Shown: piece by piece, positions 55,636 through 63,075 of the stretch | How the letters are laid out: each line of letters begins with the position of its first letter | Numbering within the stretch: the first letter of the stretch is position 1 | Source of the DNA: Diaphorobacter sp. HDW4A | GTDB lineage: Bacteria; Pseudomonadota; Gammaproteobacteria; Burkholderiales; Burkholderiaceae_C | Assembly (NCBI RefSeq): GCF_011305995.1 | Contig: NZ_CP049910.1 | Location: 5,470,501 to 5,534,500, forward strand | Direction of reading: 5' to 3' | DNA length: 64,000 nt | Program-made: the position numbers and the translations under genes | The notes under the pieces: model-generated | Told to the model about the DNA's origin: nothing | Database searches by the model: none | Seen by the model: only the letters and a program-made list of their open reading frames with translations

Positions 55636-55702
55636 CTACATCGAGGCGTTCTACAACCGAAGCTCCAGGAGACCTAAACATGAACTCACCATCAACACAT
55701 AG
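55595..55702 (+). pseudogene. IS3-family transposase OrfB, C-terminal remnant
   Basis: Codons from 55598 read YKTRDLARADVIDYIEAFYN followed by RSSRR and a stop at 55700-55702. DVIDYIEAFYNR is the near-C-terminal signature of IS3-type OrfB. Only about 35 codons are left. Confidence 0.7.
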
Positions 55703-55724
55703 CGCTTCTCATCAATCATAGAAC

Positions 55725-55919
55725 TCAATGACGTTGAGCTGGCGATGTCCTCTGAGCTAGGCATGTCGCGAGGAATTTTGTAGCACGCACAGTTGTACGG
55801 TTCCAGGTAGTCAAGCTCAGTTTCTCCATTGCCCGTATGGCCGCTTCATCCTTCTTCTCCAGCAGCAATTCTGCTATTGCATTTTCAAGGGTCTTGCTGT
55901 GGGCTAGCACCAACCGCAT
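55725..55919 (-). CDS. Small hypothetical reading frame after the HipB-like gene
   Basis: 64 residues (MRLVLAHSKTLENAIAELLL at the start), helical with many charged residues. It starts 18 bases after the stop of the HipB-like gene on the same strand, where hipA would be expected. No hipA motif is seen. It may be a remnant or a chance frame. Confidence 0.3.
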   Translation of the reverse strand: MRLVLAHSKTLENAIAELLLEKKDEAAIRAMEKLSLTTWNRTTVRATKFLATCLAQRTSPAQRH

Positions 55920-55937
55920 TAGCTCAGTCAGTGACTG

Positions 55938-56339
55938 TCAATACTTGATGCGAAGAGGGTCGAGGCTATCCACTTGCAGCGGTGCCGCCGAGCTAGATGA
56001 CGATGCTTGGCTTGCCATGTAAGCAGGCGGAGTTCTGCCTACCTCGCCTTTACTACGTGCTCTCTGACGCTGCGTTGCACGAGATGTAAAGGTGAGTGGG
56101 TTAACGGTCGGAACAGGCGCTACGGTATCTAGCCAAGACTCGCGACCGAGAGCGCGCACCACACTTAAGAGTGTTTTGACTGTAGTGCCTCCGCCGCTTT
56201 CAAGATTACGCAGCGCACGCACGCTCACCCCAGCACGAGCAGCAAGCGTCTTCTGTTCAATGTTCTTGTTCAGACGCAGCAACTTGAGCTTTTCGCCCAA
56301 GCCAATTTCCATCTCGGCTACGGTTTTATTGGTCGTCAT
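55938..56339 (-). CDS. HipB-like XRE family transcriptional regulator
   Basis: 133 residues from the ATG at 56339, with GAGGAA 9 bases before it. Helix-turn-helix: LGEKLKLLRLNKNIEQKTLA, then ARAGVSVRALRNLESG. The following TTVKTLLSVVRALGRESWLDT and the segment with PLTFTSRATQRQRAR are typical of the regulators encoded with HipA-type kinases. Such proteins repress their own promoter and neutralise the toxin. No hipA follows, so it is an orphan. The C-terminal tail is Ser/Ala-rich. Confidence 0.8.
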   Translation of the reverse strand: MTTNKTVAEMEIGLGEKLKLLRLNKNIEQKTLAARAGVSVRALRNLESGGGTTVKTLLSVVRALGRESWLDTVAPVPTVNPLTFTSRATQRQRARSKGEVGRTPPAYMASQASSSSSAAPLQVDSLDPLRIKY

Positions 56340-56557
56340 GCGGTTCCTCACAATTGCCCTAAGTCTGCCTTTTAACTTGAAAATACGTGTTAAACGACCC
56401 TTTAAGGCATTTTATGACGAATAGCCATTTAGGGAGATTACTGGCACACGAATCGTCCGAGCTGAGTTCAACTTGCCGCTTTGAGGTGAAGAAGTCGTAC
56501 TTCTTACCTCATCATTTGCTAGCTGACTCGCAACGGCGTTGACGGAGAAGCCGGTCT

Positions 56558-56611
56558 TAATCTTCTCAATCTTCTCACTTTGATAAGAATTTGATGAGAT
56601 TGATAAGATTA
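56558..56611. repeat. Large imperfect inverted repeat
   Basis: TAATCTTCTCAATC (56558-56571) pairs with GATTGATAAGATTA (56598-56611), 13 of 14 positions, with a 26-base loop that contains further CTTCTC and GATAAG units. A smaller dyad, AAGAAGT-CGT-ACTTCTT, lies near 56488-56505. The region 56340-56635 upstream of the HipB-like gene has no gene. Confidence 0.55.
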
Positions 56612-56635
56612 GTTAGACACAGGTGCTTCAAGGAA

Positions 56636-57183
56636 CTAGAACGCGAGAACATCTTGCAGGAGCTGCAGCATGGAGTGAAACGGTGCGGCTTCCCCAACCT
56701 GTTGCTTTCTGGGGCTGGACAAGGTCGCAAGCGCATTCCCTGCGGCCAAAAGCTTCATCTCGCGCTGCTACAGACCTGCATGTCGAGCCAACTCCTCGGC
56801 GCAGTTGAAGGGGGTAACCGCGCGCTCGACCTGGATGCGTTCCGCGCTTTCTCTGCGTAGGCCGCTGACCATTCGTAGCCCGAGTCAAACGGCGGGCTCC
56901 TGCCCAGCGTCTTCAAGCATGCAGTCGACGTTGCAGTGCATGACGTTCATCGGCCGTACTTCAACGCCGTGGCGGATTGCGTCCTGCACGAGCTGGCTTG
57001 GGGAATAGACTCCTAGGGGGAAACGATTCAGCATCGCCGCCAGGAAGGCTGCGGGCCCATGATGCTTCAACCAGCATGAGGCGTAGACCAGCAGCGCAAA
57101 GCTCGCGGCTGGCTTACCGGAAAACCGTAGCTCGAGAACCCCTTTATCTGTTCGGAGATGGCGTCTGCAAAGTTCCGTTCTAC
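56636..57183 (-). pseudogene. dnaE2: Error-prone DNA polymerase (dnaE2/imuC) remnant
   Basis: The minus strand reads NFADAISEQIKGFSSYGFP, then after a 1-base shift ASFALLVYASCWLKHHGPAA, AMLNRFPLGVYSPSQLVQDA and HGVEVRPM, which are strong DnaE2 signatures. The same frame continues LGLRMVSGLRRESAERIQ and CAEELARHAGL with stop codons TGA and TAG replacing residues, ending at TAG 56636. About 180 of over 1000 residues survive. No imuA or imuB is nearby. Confidence 0.85.
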
Positions 57184-57187
57184 CTAC

Positions 57188-57754
57188 TCATTCGACCCAA
57201 GTTGAACCACTACGACGTAACTTAAGAAGTCGTCGCATCAGTTTGAACTCGTACTCTTGCAGTCCTTTTCCTTCCCAGCACATCAACACAAACTCTCTTT
57301 TTAAATGGCTCCAAAAATGGAGACCTGTGCAAGAGACTTCGTCGTCTAGAACAACCCATTGACTCTCCGCTTCAGGATGCCGGGAAAGCCACTGCGAGAC
57401 TTCTGCAATCCTGTGCGCACTCCGAGAAATCTGCGGGGTGCACCAGTCGTCATGCAGGTTGCTAGCAACAAAACCCAGCCCTCCGAGCTGCAAGATTTGG
57501 ACCAACATGTCACGGTCGAAGAACCATCGCCAACTAGTCGATAGGACATATATTGGCGAAAACTCCTCATGCAGCAGATGAAGATGTCGCTTGGCGGCTA
57601 GGTCAAACAGGCACCCCCACAAAGCAGGTCTAGTTTCGATTGGCTCCCCGCTCCGAACGGATTCCGCATACGCTTCAAGTACGTCATACCCACCATATGG
57701 GCTGTTTAGGCAAATGACATCATCAAAATCCAAAAAAACTAGGGGTCGAGTCAT
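57188..57754 (-). CDS. HAD-fold protein
   Basis: 188 residues from the ATG at 57754 (a start four codons earlier is possible). The phosphatase-like motifs of the HAD superfamily are present: motif I RPLVFLDFDDVICL with DxD-type acids, motif II IYVLSTSWRW, and motif IV VVLDDEVSC. This layout (STSWR, DDE) matches small HAD domains found in bacterial nucleic-acid repair and phage-conflict proteins. The substrate is unknown. It may be co-transcribed with the hypothetical gene upstream; it lies against the dnaE2 remnant. Confidence 0.75.
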   Translation of the reverse strand: MTRPLVFLDFDDVICLNSPYGGYDVLEAYAESVRSGEPIETRPALWGCLFDLAAKRHLHLLHEEFSPIYVLSTSWRWFFDRDMLVQILQLGGLGFVASNLHDDWCTPQISRSAHRIAEVSQWLSRHPEAESQWVVLDDEVSCTGLHFWSHLKREFVLMCWEGKGLQEYEFKLMRRLLKLRRSGSTWVE

Positions 57755-57871
57755 CCGGTAGTCCATGAGAAAAATTTGAGTAAATCCAGACCGAAATTAC
57801 GAGTGCCTGGGAAGTCAAGAATGCTCATGCCGAGGGTGAATCCAACAATGACACCGTTGCAATGCCCCTGT

Positions 57872-58312
57872 TCAACATATTTCGAATAGCTTGGTCCAGC
57901 TGCCTCGGTCTTCTTCGTTGACTGGAGCCAGCGTGTACGCATCTTTAAAACGACCAGGCTCACCAGCAAATTGAAGATAGGCAACATGGACCTCGTGTCC
58001 AGGTCGTGTCCAAACTTCGGCAACTTCGCGAGAGCGCCAGGATGAGTTTTCGTGCGTTCGAGCGAGACAGTCGACCGATAGAATTTTTGTGACTGAGGGA
58101 AGGATGCTCAACTTCCAGAATGAGCCCGCGTCTGACGCGAGATGAGTTATTTCGGCTGGACCTGTGCCTAAATCCTGCAACAGCGTCACAGTGAACATGG
58201 GCCGCTTGCCCTGCTTGATGACTGAAGTCCAGTGCCCCCCTCCACTTGGCACAGGAAAAAATTTATCAAGAAGTCGGTTGTGAGTGCGGTACTCCGGAGG
58301 GCAAAGAAACAT
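57872..58312 (-). CDS. Hypothetical protein of the accessory island
   Basis: 146 residues, soluble, mixed composition (MFLCPPEYRTHNRLLDKFFP at the start). I do not recognise a family. A second frame (57751-58023) overlaps its 3' part and ends with a 4-base overlap to the HAD gene, so a frameshifted longer gene cannot be ruled out. It diverges from an XRE regulator gene, and its promoter region holds palindromes. Confidence 0.5.
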   Translation of the reverse strand: MFLCPPEYRTHNRLLDKFFPVPSGGGHWTSVIKQGKRPMFTVTLLQDLGTGPAEITHLASDAGSFWKLSILPSVTKILSVDCLARTHENSSWRSREVAEVWTRPGHEVHVAYLQFAGEPGRFKDAYTLAPVNEEDRGSWTKLFEIC

Positions 58313-58389
58313 CGGTTGCGGTCAGTAATTGGCCGGCAATTGTGACATATAAGGAGTAGTCCTAAAACGAGTATACATGTATGGAGTCG

Positions 58390-58407
58390 ACACGTAGGAC
58401 CACGTGT
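58390..58407. promoter_or_regulatory. Candidate operator of the XRE regulator
   Basis: ACACGT-AGGACC-ACGTGT is a perfect 6-base inverted repeat, 14 bases before the XRE start. A further palindrome, ATACATGTAT, lies at about 58374-58383. Both are in the divergent promoter between the XRE gene and the hypothetical/HAD pair. Confidence 0.5.
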
Positions 58408-58420
58408 TTGACACTTAAGC

Positions 58421-58696
58421 ATGCCCATTCCCAAGTTGCCAAAGCCAGCGCAAGCTGTGCCCCTGAAAGTTGTACTGGCCTACCAGATGAAGAAGTACAG
58501 AGCAAAGTTGGGGTGTTCGCAGGAAGAGTTGAGCTATCTTGCTGGGATACATCGTGCGGCTGTAGGACATATCGAAAACGGCAGACGCAACGTCACTCTA
58601 GAAACGCTTGAGGCCTTGGCTGGAGCTCTTCAGGTAGCTCCCAACAAGCTACTTGAACTTCCTGCAGAACTCAAACAGCAGCAAAAATCTGAATAG
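58421..58696 (+). CDS. XRE family helix-turn-helix regulator
   Basis: 91 residues. HTH_3 domain: KYRAKLGCSQEELSYLAGIH, then RAAVGHIENGRRNVTLETLE and ALAGALQVAPNKLLEL. It is a short Cro/C1-like DNA-binding protein with a Gln/Lys tail. Similar small regulators are the controller proteins of restriction-modification and toxin-antitoxin systems. It diverges from the hypothetical/HAD genes and probably regulates them. No ribosome site is obvious. Confidence 0.85.
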   Translation: MPIPKLPKPAQAVPLKVVLAYQMKKYRAKLGCSQEELSYLAGIHRAAVGHIENGRRNVTLETLEALAGALQVAPNKLLELPAELKQQQKSE

Positions 58697-58781
58697 CGGA
58701 CGATGTTTTTTGTGGTTGCGTCGACTTGCGTAAAGAAGCGAGCGACTGGTATTTTTTGCCGCAGTTCGTCAATTGGCGCAT

Positions 58782-59812
58782 GGCGTTGTTGCATAAATCG
58801 GCCATAGGTCGAGACGTCCCCAATCCCAAATGGATTTACGCAGCAGCGACCATCTGGGGCATGTCCAGCACGGTAAATTGATTGAGGATAGATGCTCAGA
58901 TATTGAGCTTGGCCACCTGCTGCTCAAACGTCCTAGCCATCACTTTCTCGCCTAGGCGCTTGAAGCAATTCATCTTGGTCTCCACCAGGAATTTCGGTGG
59001 TATCCGCTCCAGCGTTTCCAGATAGCCCGCCCAACTGCCTGCACGCCTTGAACGCTGCATTGCGCTGCGCAAATGCCAGGCCTTTGCGCAGCTTTGCTCC
59101 TTTGCGCGGTGGGATGATTGGAATAGCTCCCCTCGGGTAGCAGTCCTCATGTACATCCTTGGTGCCATATGCCCCATCACCTGTAAAGCTAGCTAGCTGT
59201 TCATGCCTGAGGATTTGGCCCAGTAAGGCTGCTGGCATGGGTGAGTCGCCCACTTCATGGGTGGTCACTGCAATGGCCCGTATCAGCAGCGTCTCGGCAT
59301 CGATACCCAGATGCACCTTGCGCCACTGGCGGCGGCACTCTGCGCCGTGCTTCTCGGTCTTCTACTCACCTTCGCCCAAGAATTTGATGCCCGTGAAGTC
59401 AGCAAGCATATGCACGCCCTTAGTACTTGCCTTGTAGTGCACCTGCACGTCCAAGCTCTTTTGCCTACGGCACACTGTGCTGTAGTCGGGAGCGGTCCAC
59501 AGCAAGCCCGCCATACCAAATAGCGACTGCACCAAGCCTAGTGTCTGACGCAAGGGCTGGCCAAACAAGCACTTAATGGTCAGGCAAAACTGGATGGCTG
59601 CATCTGAGAACTTCTGGCAACGACCACGCTTGCCCGTAGGCAGGGCTAGCCACTGCATGTCCCTATCGAGCCAGATGCTCAGTTCCTCTCGCGCCTTCAA
59701 CGCTGCGTTGTACGCCTTCCAGTTTGTAGTGCGGTATTTGCGCCGCCCCCAGCTCGTCTCACTCATCCCCCGAGCCTACGCTAACCGAGGAAAGCGTTTG
59801 CGCAACAAGGCC
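58782..59812 (-). mobile_element. Decayed IS5-family insertion sequence
   Basis: About 1031 bp between imperfect terminal repeats: GGCGTTGTTGCATAAATCG (58782-58800) and, inverted, GGCCTTGTTGCGCAAACGC (ending at 59812). The single transposase gene inside is inactivated. No target duplication is visible. The element abuts an IS3 remnant on its right side. Confidence 0.8.
58836..59766 (-). pseudogene. IS5-family transposase, inactivated
   Basis: The reading runs from MSETSWGRRKYRTTNWKAYN at 59766 through DYSTVCRRQKSLDVQVHY and HMLADFTGIKFLGEGE, where TAG at 59362 replaces a Trp codon. It continues in the same frame (WRKVHLGIDAETLLIRAIAV, split by family motif DGAYGTKDVHE). A frameshift near 59040 leads to PPKFLVETKMNCFKRLGEKV, and a TGA at 58896 precedes the true C-terminus ILNQFTVLDMPQMVAAA. 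Three lesions make it non-functional unless suppressed. Confidence 0.88.
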
Positions 59813-59839
59813 GAGGGCCGAGGGTAACGTCGGTCCACA

Positions 59840-59985
59840 GACGGTATCCTCAACTACATCGAGATGTTCTACAAACCCAAGTGGCGCCACTGCGTTGCCG
59901 GAGAAATTTCTCCGATAGAGGTCAATAGACGTTATTCCCAACGGCTCAAAAGTGTCTAGGGAATCCTGAGCGATTCAATATTCAA
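59840..59985 (+). pseudogene. IS3-family OrfB C-terminus with element end
   Basis: Codons read ILNYIEMFYKPKWRH, then GEISPIEVNRRYSQRLKSV and a stop at 59957-59959, followed by TCTAGGGAATCCTGAGCGATT, which resembles an IS3-type terminal repeat shortened here. The rest of the element is missing; the IS5 element lies directly to its left. Confidence 0.78.
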
Positions 59986-60145
59986 GTGTCCATTCCTAAT
60001 AGATTCAACAAGTTGGATATACCTCACGCAATTGCGGAGGCATAGCTACCGTTGGGTTTTGGGTGTTTCGGCTTCAGGCCGCTTTGGTTAACTGCGTGGC
60101 GTTACTGTTAAGCTTGCCAAAATAGATAATTGAAACCATTTGCAA

Positions 60146-63073
60146 ATGCTTCCGTTCGCCCCCGGCTCCCGCGCTGTCATCCGTGATGAGGAGTGGCTCA
60201 TTCGACGCATCGACCCCTCCGCCGACGGTGGCTGGCTCCTCACCTGCGATGGTATTTCTGACCTTGTTCGGGGGCAGCCCGCACTCTTTCTGACTGCTCT
60301 GGAAGACACCATCGAGGTGCTCGACCCCGCCAAAACCGAGCTGGTGCCAGACACTAGCCCCACATACAACGCCACCGTGCTGTACCTAGAGAGCCTGCGG
60401 CGGCGCAGCGTGGTCAACGACGACAAGATTCACCTAGGCCATCGCGGCGTGATGAATCTGGTGCCTTACCAGTTGGACCCCGCCCTGCAAGCGCTGAAAC
60501 AACCGCGCTCCCGCATATTGATTGCCGACTCAGTGGGCTTGGGCAAAACGCTAGAGGCAGGCATTCTCGCCACCGAGCTGATTCAGCGTGGCCGTGGCAA
60601 GCGCATTCTGGTGGTCACCCAAAAAGCCATGCTAACCCAGTTCCAAAAGGAGTGGTGGAGCCGCTTTTCCATTCCGCTGGTACGGCTTGATTCTGTCGGC
60701 CTGGCTCGGGTCCGTAACCGCATTCCGGCTAACCACAATCCGTTCAATTACTTCGACCGCAGCATCATCTCTATCGACACGCTCAAGAGCAATCTGGAGT
60801 ACCGCAACTACCTCGAAAACGCCTGGTGGGACATCATCGTCATTGACGAGTGCCACAACGTCGCAGCTCGCGCGGGCGAGTCTGCGCTGTCGCGCCGCGC
60901 ACGGCTGGCGCGGCTACTGTCCAACCGGTCCGACACGCTCATGTTGCTGTCTGCGACGCCACACGATGGCTCGGCGCGCAGTTTTGCCTCACTGATGAGC
61001 CTCCTCGACCCCACCGCCATTGCCGACCCCGACGACTACACCCCCGAAGACTTCCGCAGCAAGGGCCTGGTCATCAGGCGATTCAAGAAAGACATCAAAG
61101 ACCAAGTGCAGGCTGACTTTCAAGAGCGCCAGACCGTATGCCTGCGCCAACCGGCTAGCGCGCCGGAAGAGGCAGCCTACCGCGCTTTGCTCGACGTGGC
61201 CTTCACTCAGGGTGGCCAGCACAAGGCCGGGCGCCAGCAGGAGCTGCAGCGCATCGGTCTGCAGAAGGGCCTATTTTCGAGCCCGGCTGCGGCGCTGGAG
61301 TCCACCGTCAAGCGCATGGAGCTGCTGTCCAGCAAATCCAGCCCCACGCACGAGGAACATACCGAAGTGCGCGGTCTGGAGGAACTGGCCCACAGCCTGC
61401 GGGCGTTGACCTCTGACGCCTCTGCACAAGGCTTCAGCAAATACCAACGCCTGCTCGCCCACCTTCGCTCGCCCGACTTTGCCTGGAAGACCGGCGAAGC
61501 CTCTGACCGCTTGGTCATTTTCTCTGAGCGCATTGAAACACTGCGCTGGCTGCAAGCACAGCTCGCCGCCGACCTGAAGATGAAGCCCAACCAACTGGCC
61601 GTGCTGCATGGCCAGATGGCAGATACCGAGCAGCAAGACCTGGTGGACCGCTTTGGCCGGCTGGACGACCCCATCCGCGTGCTGTTGTGCTCTGATGTGG
61701 CCAGTGAAGGGCTGAACCTGCACTACTTCTGCCACCGTCTGGTGCATTTCGATTTGCCTTGGTCGCTCATGGTCTTCCAGCAGCGCAACGGCCGGGTGGA
61801 CCGCTACGGTCAAAAGCACCAGCCGCAAATCGTGTACCTGTTCACCGAGGCCACCACCGACAAAATCAAGGGCGACCTGCGTATTCTGGAGATTCTGGCA
61901 GCGAAGGACGAGCAGGCAGCCCTGAACCTGGGCGACCCATCTGCCTTCTTGAACGTCTTTGACCCTGACAAAGAAGTCGAAAAAGTCGCAAATTTCATGG
62001 TCGAGGGTATGAGTCCAGAGCAGGTCGAGACTAAGTTGGACAAAGCTGCGACGGATGAGGACGACAACGAAGGCGACTACCTGCTCAGCCTTTTCGGCGG
62101 AGACGAAGTACCGGTAACCGTTAGCAGCACCAGTCAGATTGACGAGGCCACGTCCCTGTTCGACAGCGACTATCACTACACCAAGACCGCGCTCACCCAG
62201 CTCAACCAGGGCCACCAGTCCAACCACCTGTGCCAGTGGACGCCCCACGACGCCGAGCAAATCATTGCCCTGACTGCGCCGCGCGACCTGCAAGAACGCC
62301 TCAAGCAGCTCCCGCGTGAAGTGCAGGCCGTCAACGACCTCTACTCCCTGTGCGCCAATCCCCAGCGCATGGCCGAAGCCATCGAAACCGCTCGCCAGGC
62401 CCGCTCTGAAGACGACACCTGGCCCCAGCTGCATTACCTGTGGCCGCAACACCCCATCATGGATTGGCTGGGCGACCGCGTGCTCACTCACTTTGGCCGC
62501 CACCGCGCGCCGCTGCTGCAAAGCGGCAAGTTGCAGCCGCACGAGCAAGCCTTCATCCTCATGAGCATGGTGCCCAACCGCAAAGGCCAACCCCTGCTGG
62601 TCGAGTGGCAAGTGGCGCACCGCATTGGCAACGGCCCCTTCGTGCTTGAATCGTTCGACACCTTTGCCGCCCGTGCTGGCCTGCGCGCAGGCGGGCTACC
62701 GAACCGGGGCCACAGCGAAGCGCTAGCGGGCACCTGCGCCGTCATGCAGCAAGCTTTGCCCTTAGCGGTAGAAAAAATGCATGCCCACATGCAAGGCAAG
62801 CAGGCCACGTTCGCCTGCCAGCTAGATGAACGCCTGAAAGGCACATTGGCAGAGCTGCAGCGCCTACAAGGCCGCCAGGTTGAGCAGCTCACCCTGGAAC
62901 TGGAAAAGCAGTTGGAGACTGTCAAACGCGGCCGCTTCGAGCAGCGCAGCCAACAAATCAACCGCGTTTTTGACGACTATCGCCAATGGGTGCAAGACAC
63001 CCTCTCCACTGAACCCCAGCCTTGGATTCAGGTGCTCGCCGGTGTTTGTCACCCTCAAATAGCTGGAGCGTGA
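60146..63073 (+). CDS. SNF2-family helicase, DrmD-like
   Basis: 975 residues from the ATG at 60146. After an N-terminal beta-rich segment with VIRDEEWLIRRID, the two helicase lobes carry Walker A ADSVGLGKTLEAG (GLGKT 131-135), DECH box IIVIDECHNV (234-237), motif III LLSATPHDGS, and motif VI QQRNGRVDRYGQ (QRNG starts at 546). The C-terminal 350 residues have a Gln-rich helical tail. The architecture matches the helicase DrmD of class 1 DISARM phage-defence systems. The next gene, two bases on, is large and looks like the start of a DNA methyltransferase, as in that system. Other SNF2 proteins (ZorD, RapA-type) are possible alternatives. Confidence 0.85.
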   Translation: MLPFAPGSRAVIRDEEWLIRRIDPSADGGWLLTCDGISDLVRGQPALFLTALEDTIEVLDPAKTELVPDTSPTYNATVLYLESLRRRSVVNDDKIHLGHRGVMNLVPYQLDPALQALKQPRSRILIADSVGLGKTLEAGILATELIQRGRGKRILVVTQKAMLTQFQKEWWSRFSIPLVRLDSVGLARVRNRIPANHNPFNYFDRSIISIDTLKSNLEYRNYLENAWWDIIVIDECHNVAARAGESALSRRARLARLLSNRSDTLMLLSATPHDGSARSFASLMSLLDPTAIADPDDYTPEDFRSKGLVIRRFKKDIKDQVQADFQERQTVCLRQPASAPEEAAYRALLDVAFTQGGQHKAGRQQELQRIGLQKGLFSSPAAALESTVKRMELLSSKSSPTHEEHTEVRGLEELAHSLRALTSDASAQGFSKYQRLLAHLRSPDFAWKTGEASDRLVIFSERIETLRWLQAQLAADLKMKPNQLAVLHGQMADTEQQDLVDRFGRLDDPIRVLLCSDVASEGLNLHYFCHRLVHFDLPWSLMVFQQRNGRVDRYGQKHQPQIVYLFTEATTDKIKGDLRILEILAAKDEQAALNLGDPSAFLNVFDPDKEVEKVANFMVEGMSPEQVETKLDKAATDEDDNEGDYLLSLFGGDEVPVTVSSTSQIDEATSLFDSDYHYTKTALTQLNQGHQSNHLCQWTPHDAEQIIALTAPRDLQERLKQLPREVQAVNDLYSLCANPQRMAEAIETARQARSEDDTWPQLHYLWPQHPIMDWLGDRVLTHFGRHRAPLLQSGKLQPHEQAFILMSMVPNRKGQPLLVEWQVAHRIGNGPFVLESFDTFAARAGLRAGGLPNRGHSEALAGTCAVMQQALPLAVEKMHAHMQGKQATFACQLDERLKGTLAELQRLQGRQVEQLTLELEKQLETVKRGRFEQRSQQINRVFDDYRQWVQDTLSTEPQPWIQVLAGVCHPQIAGA

Positions 63074-63075
63074 GA

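Noticed and set aside
56591..56860. An 89-codon plus-strand hypothetical protein
   Set aside because: The opposite strand reads as a dnaE2 remnant across the same bases, which explains the open frame.
57751..58023. Separate gene in the frame overlapping the 146-residue hypothetical protein
   Set aside because: It starts inside the other frame with no ribosome site. The 4-base overlap with the HAD gene keeps it from being dismissed fully, so it is mentioned under the hypothetical gene instead of listed.
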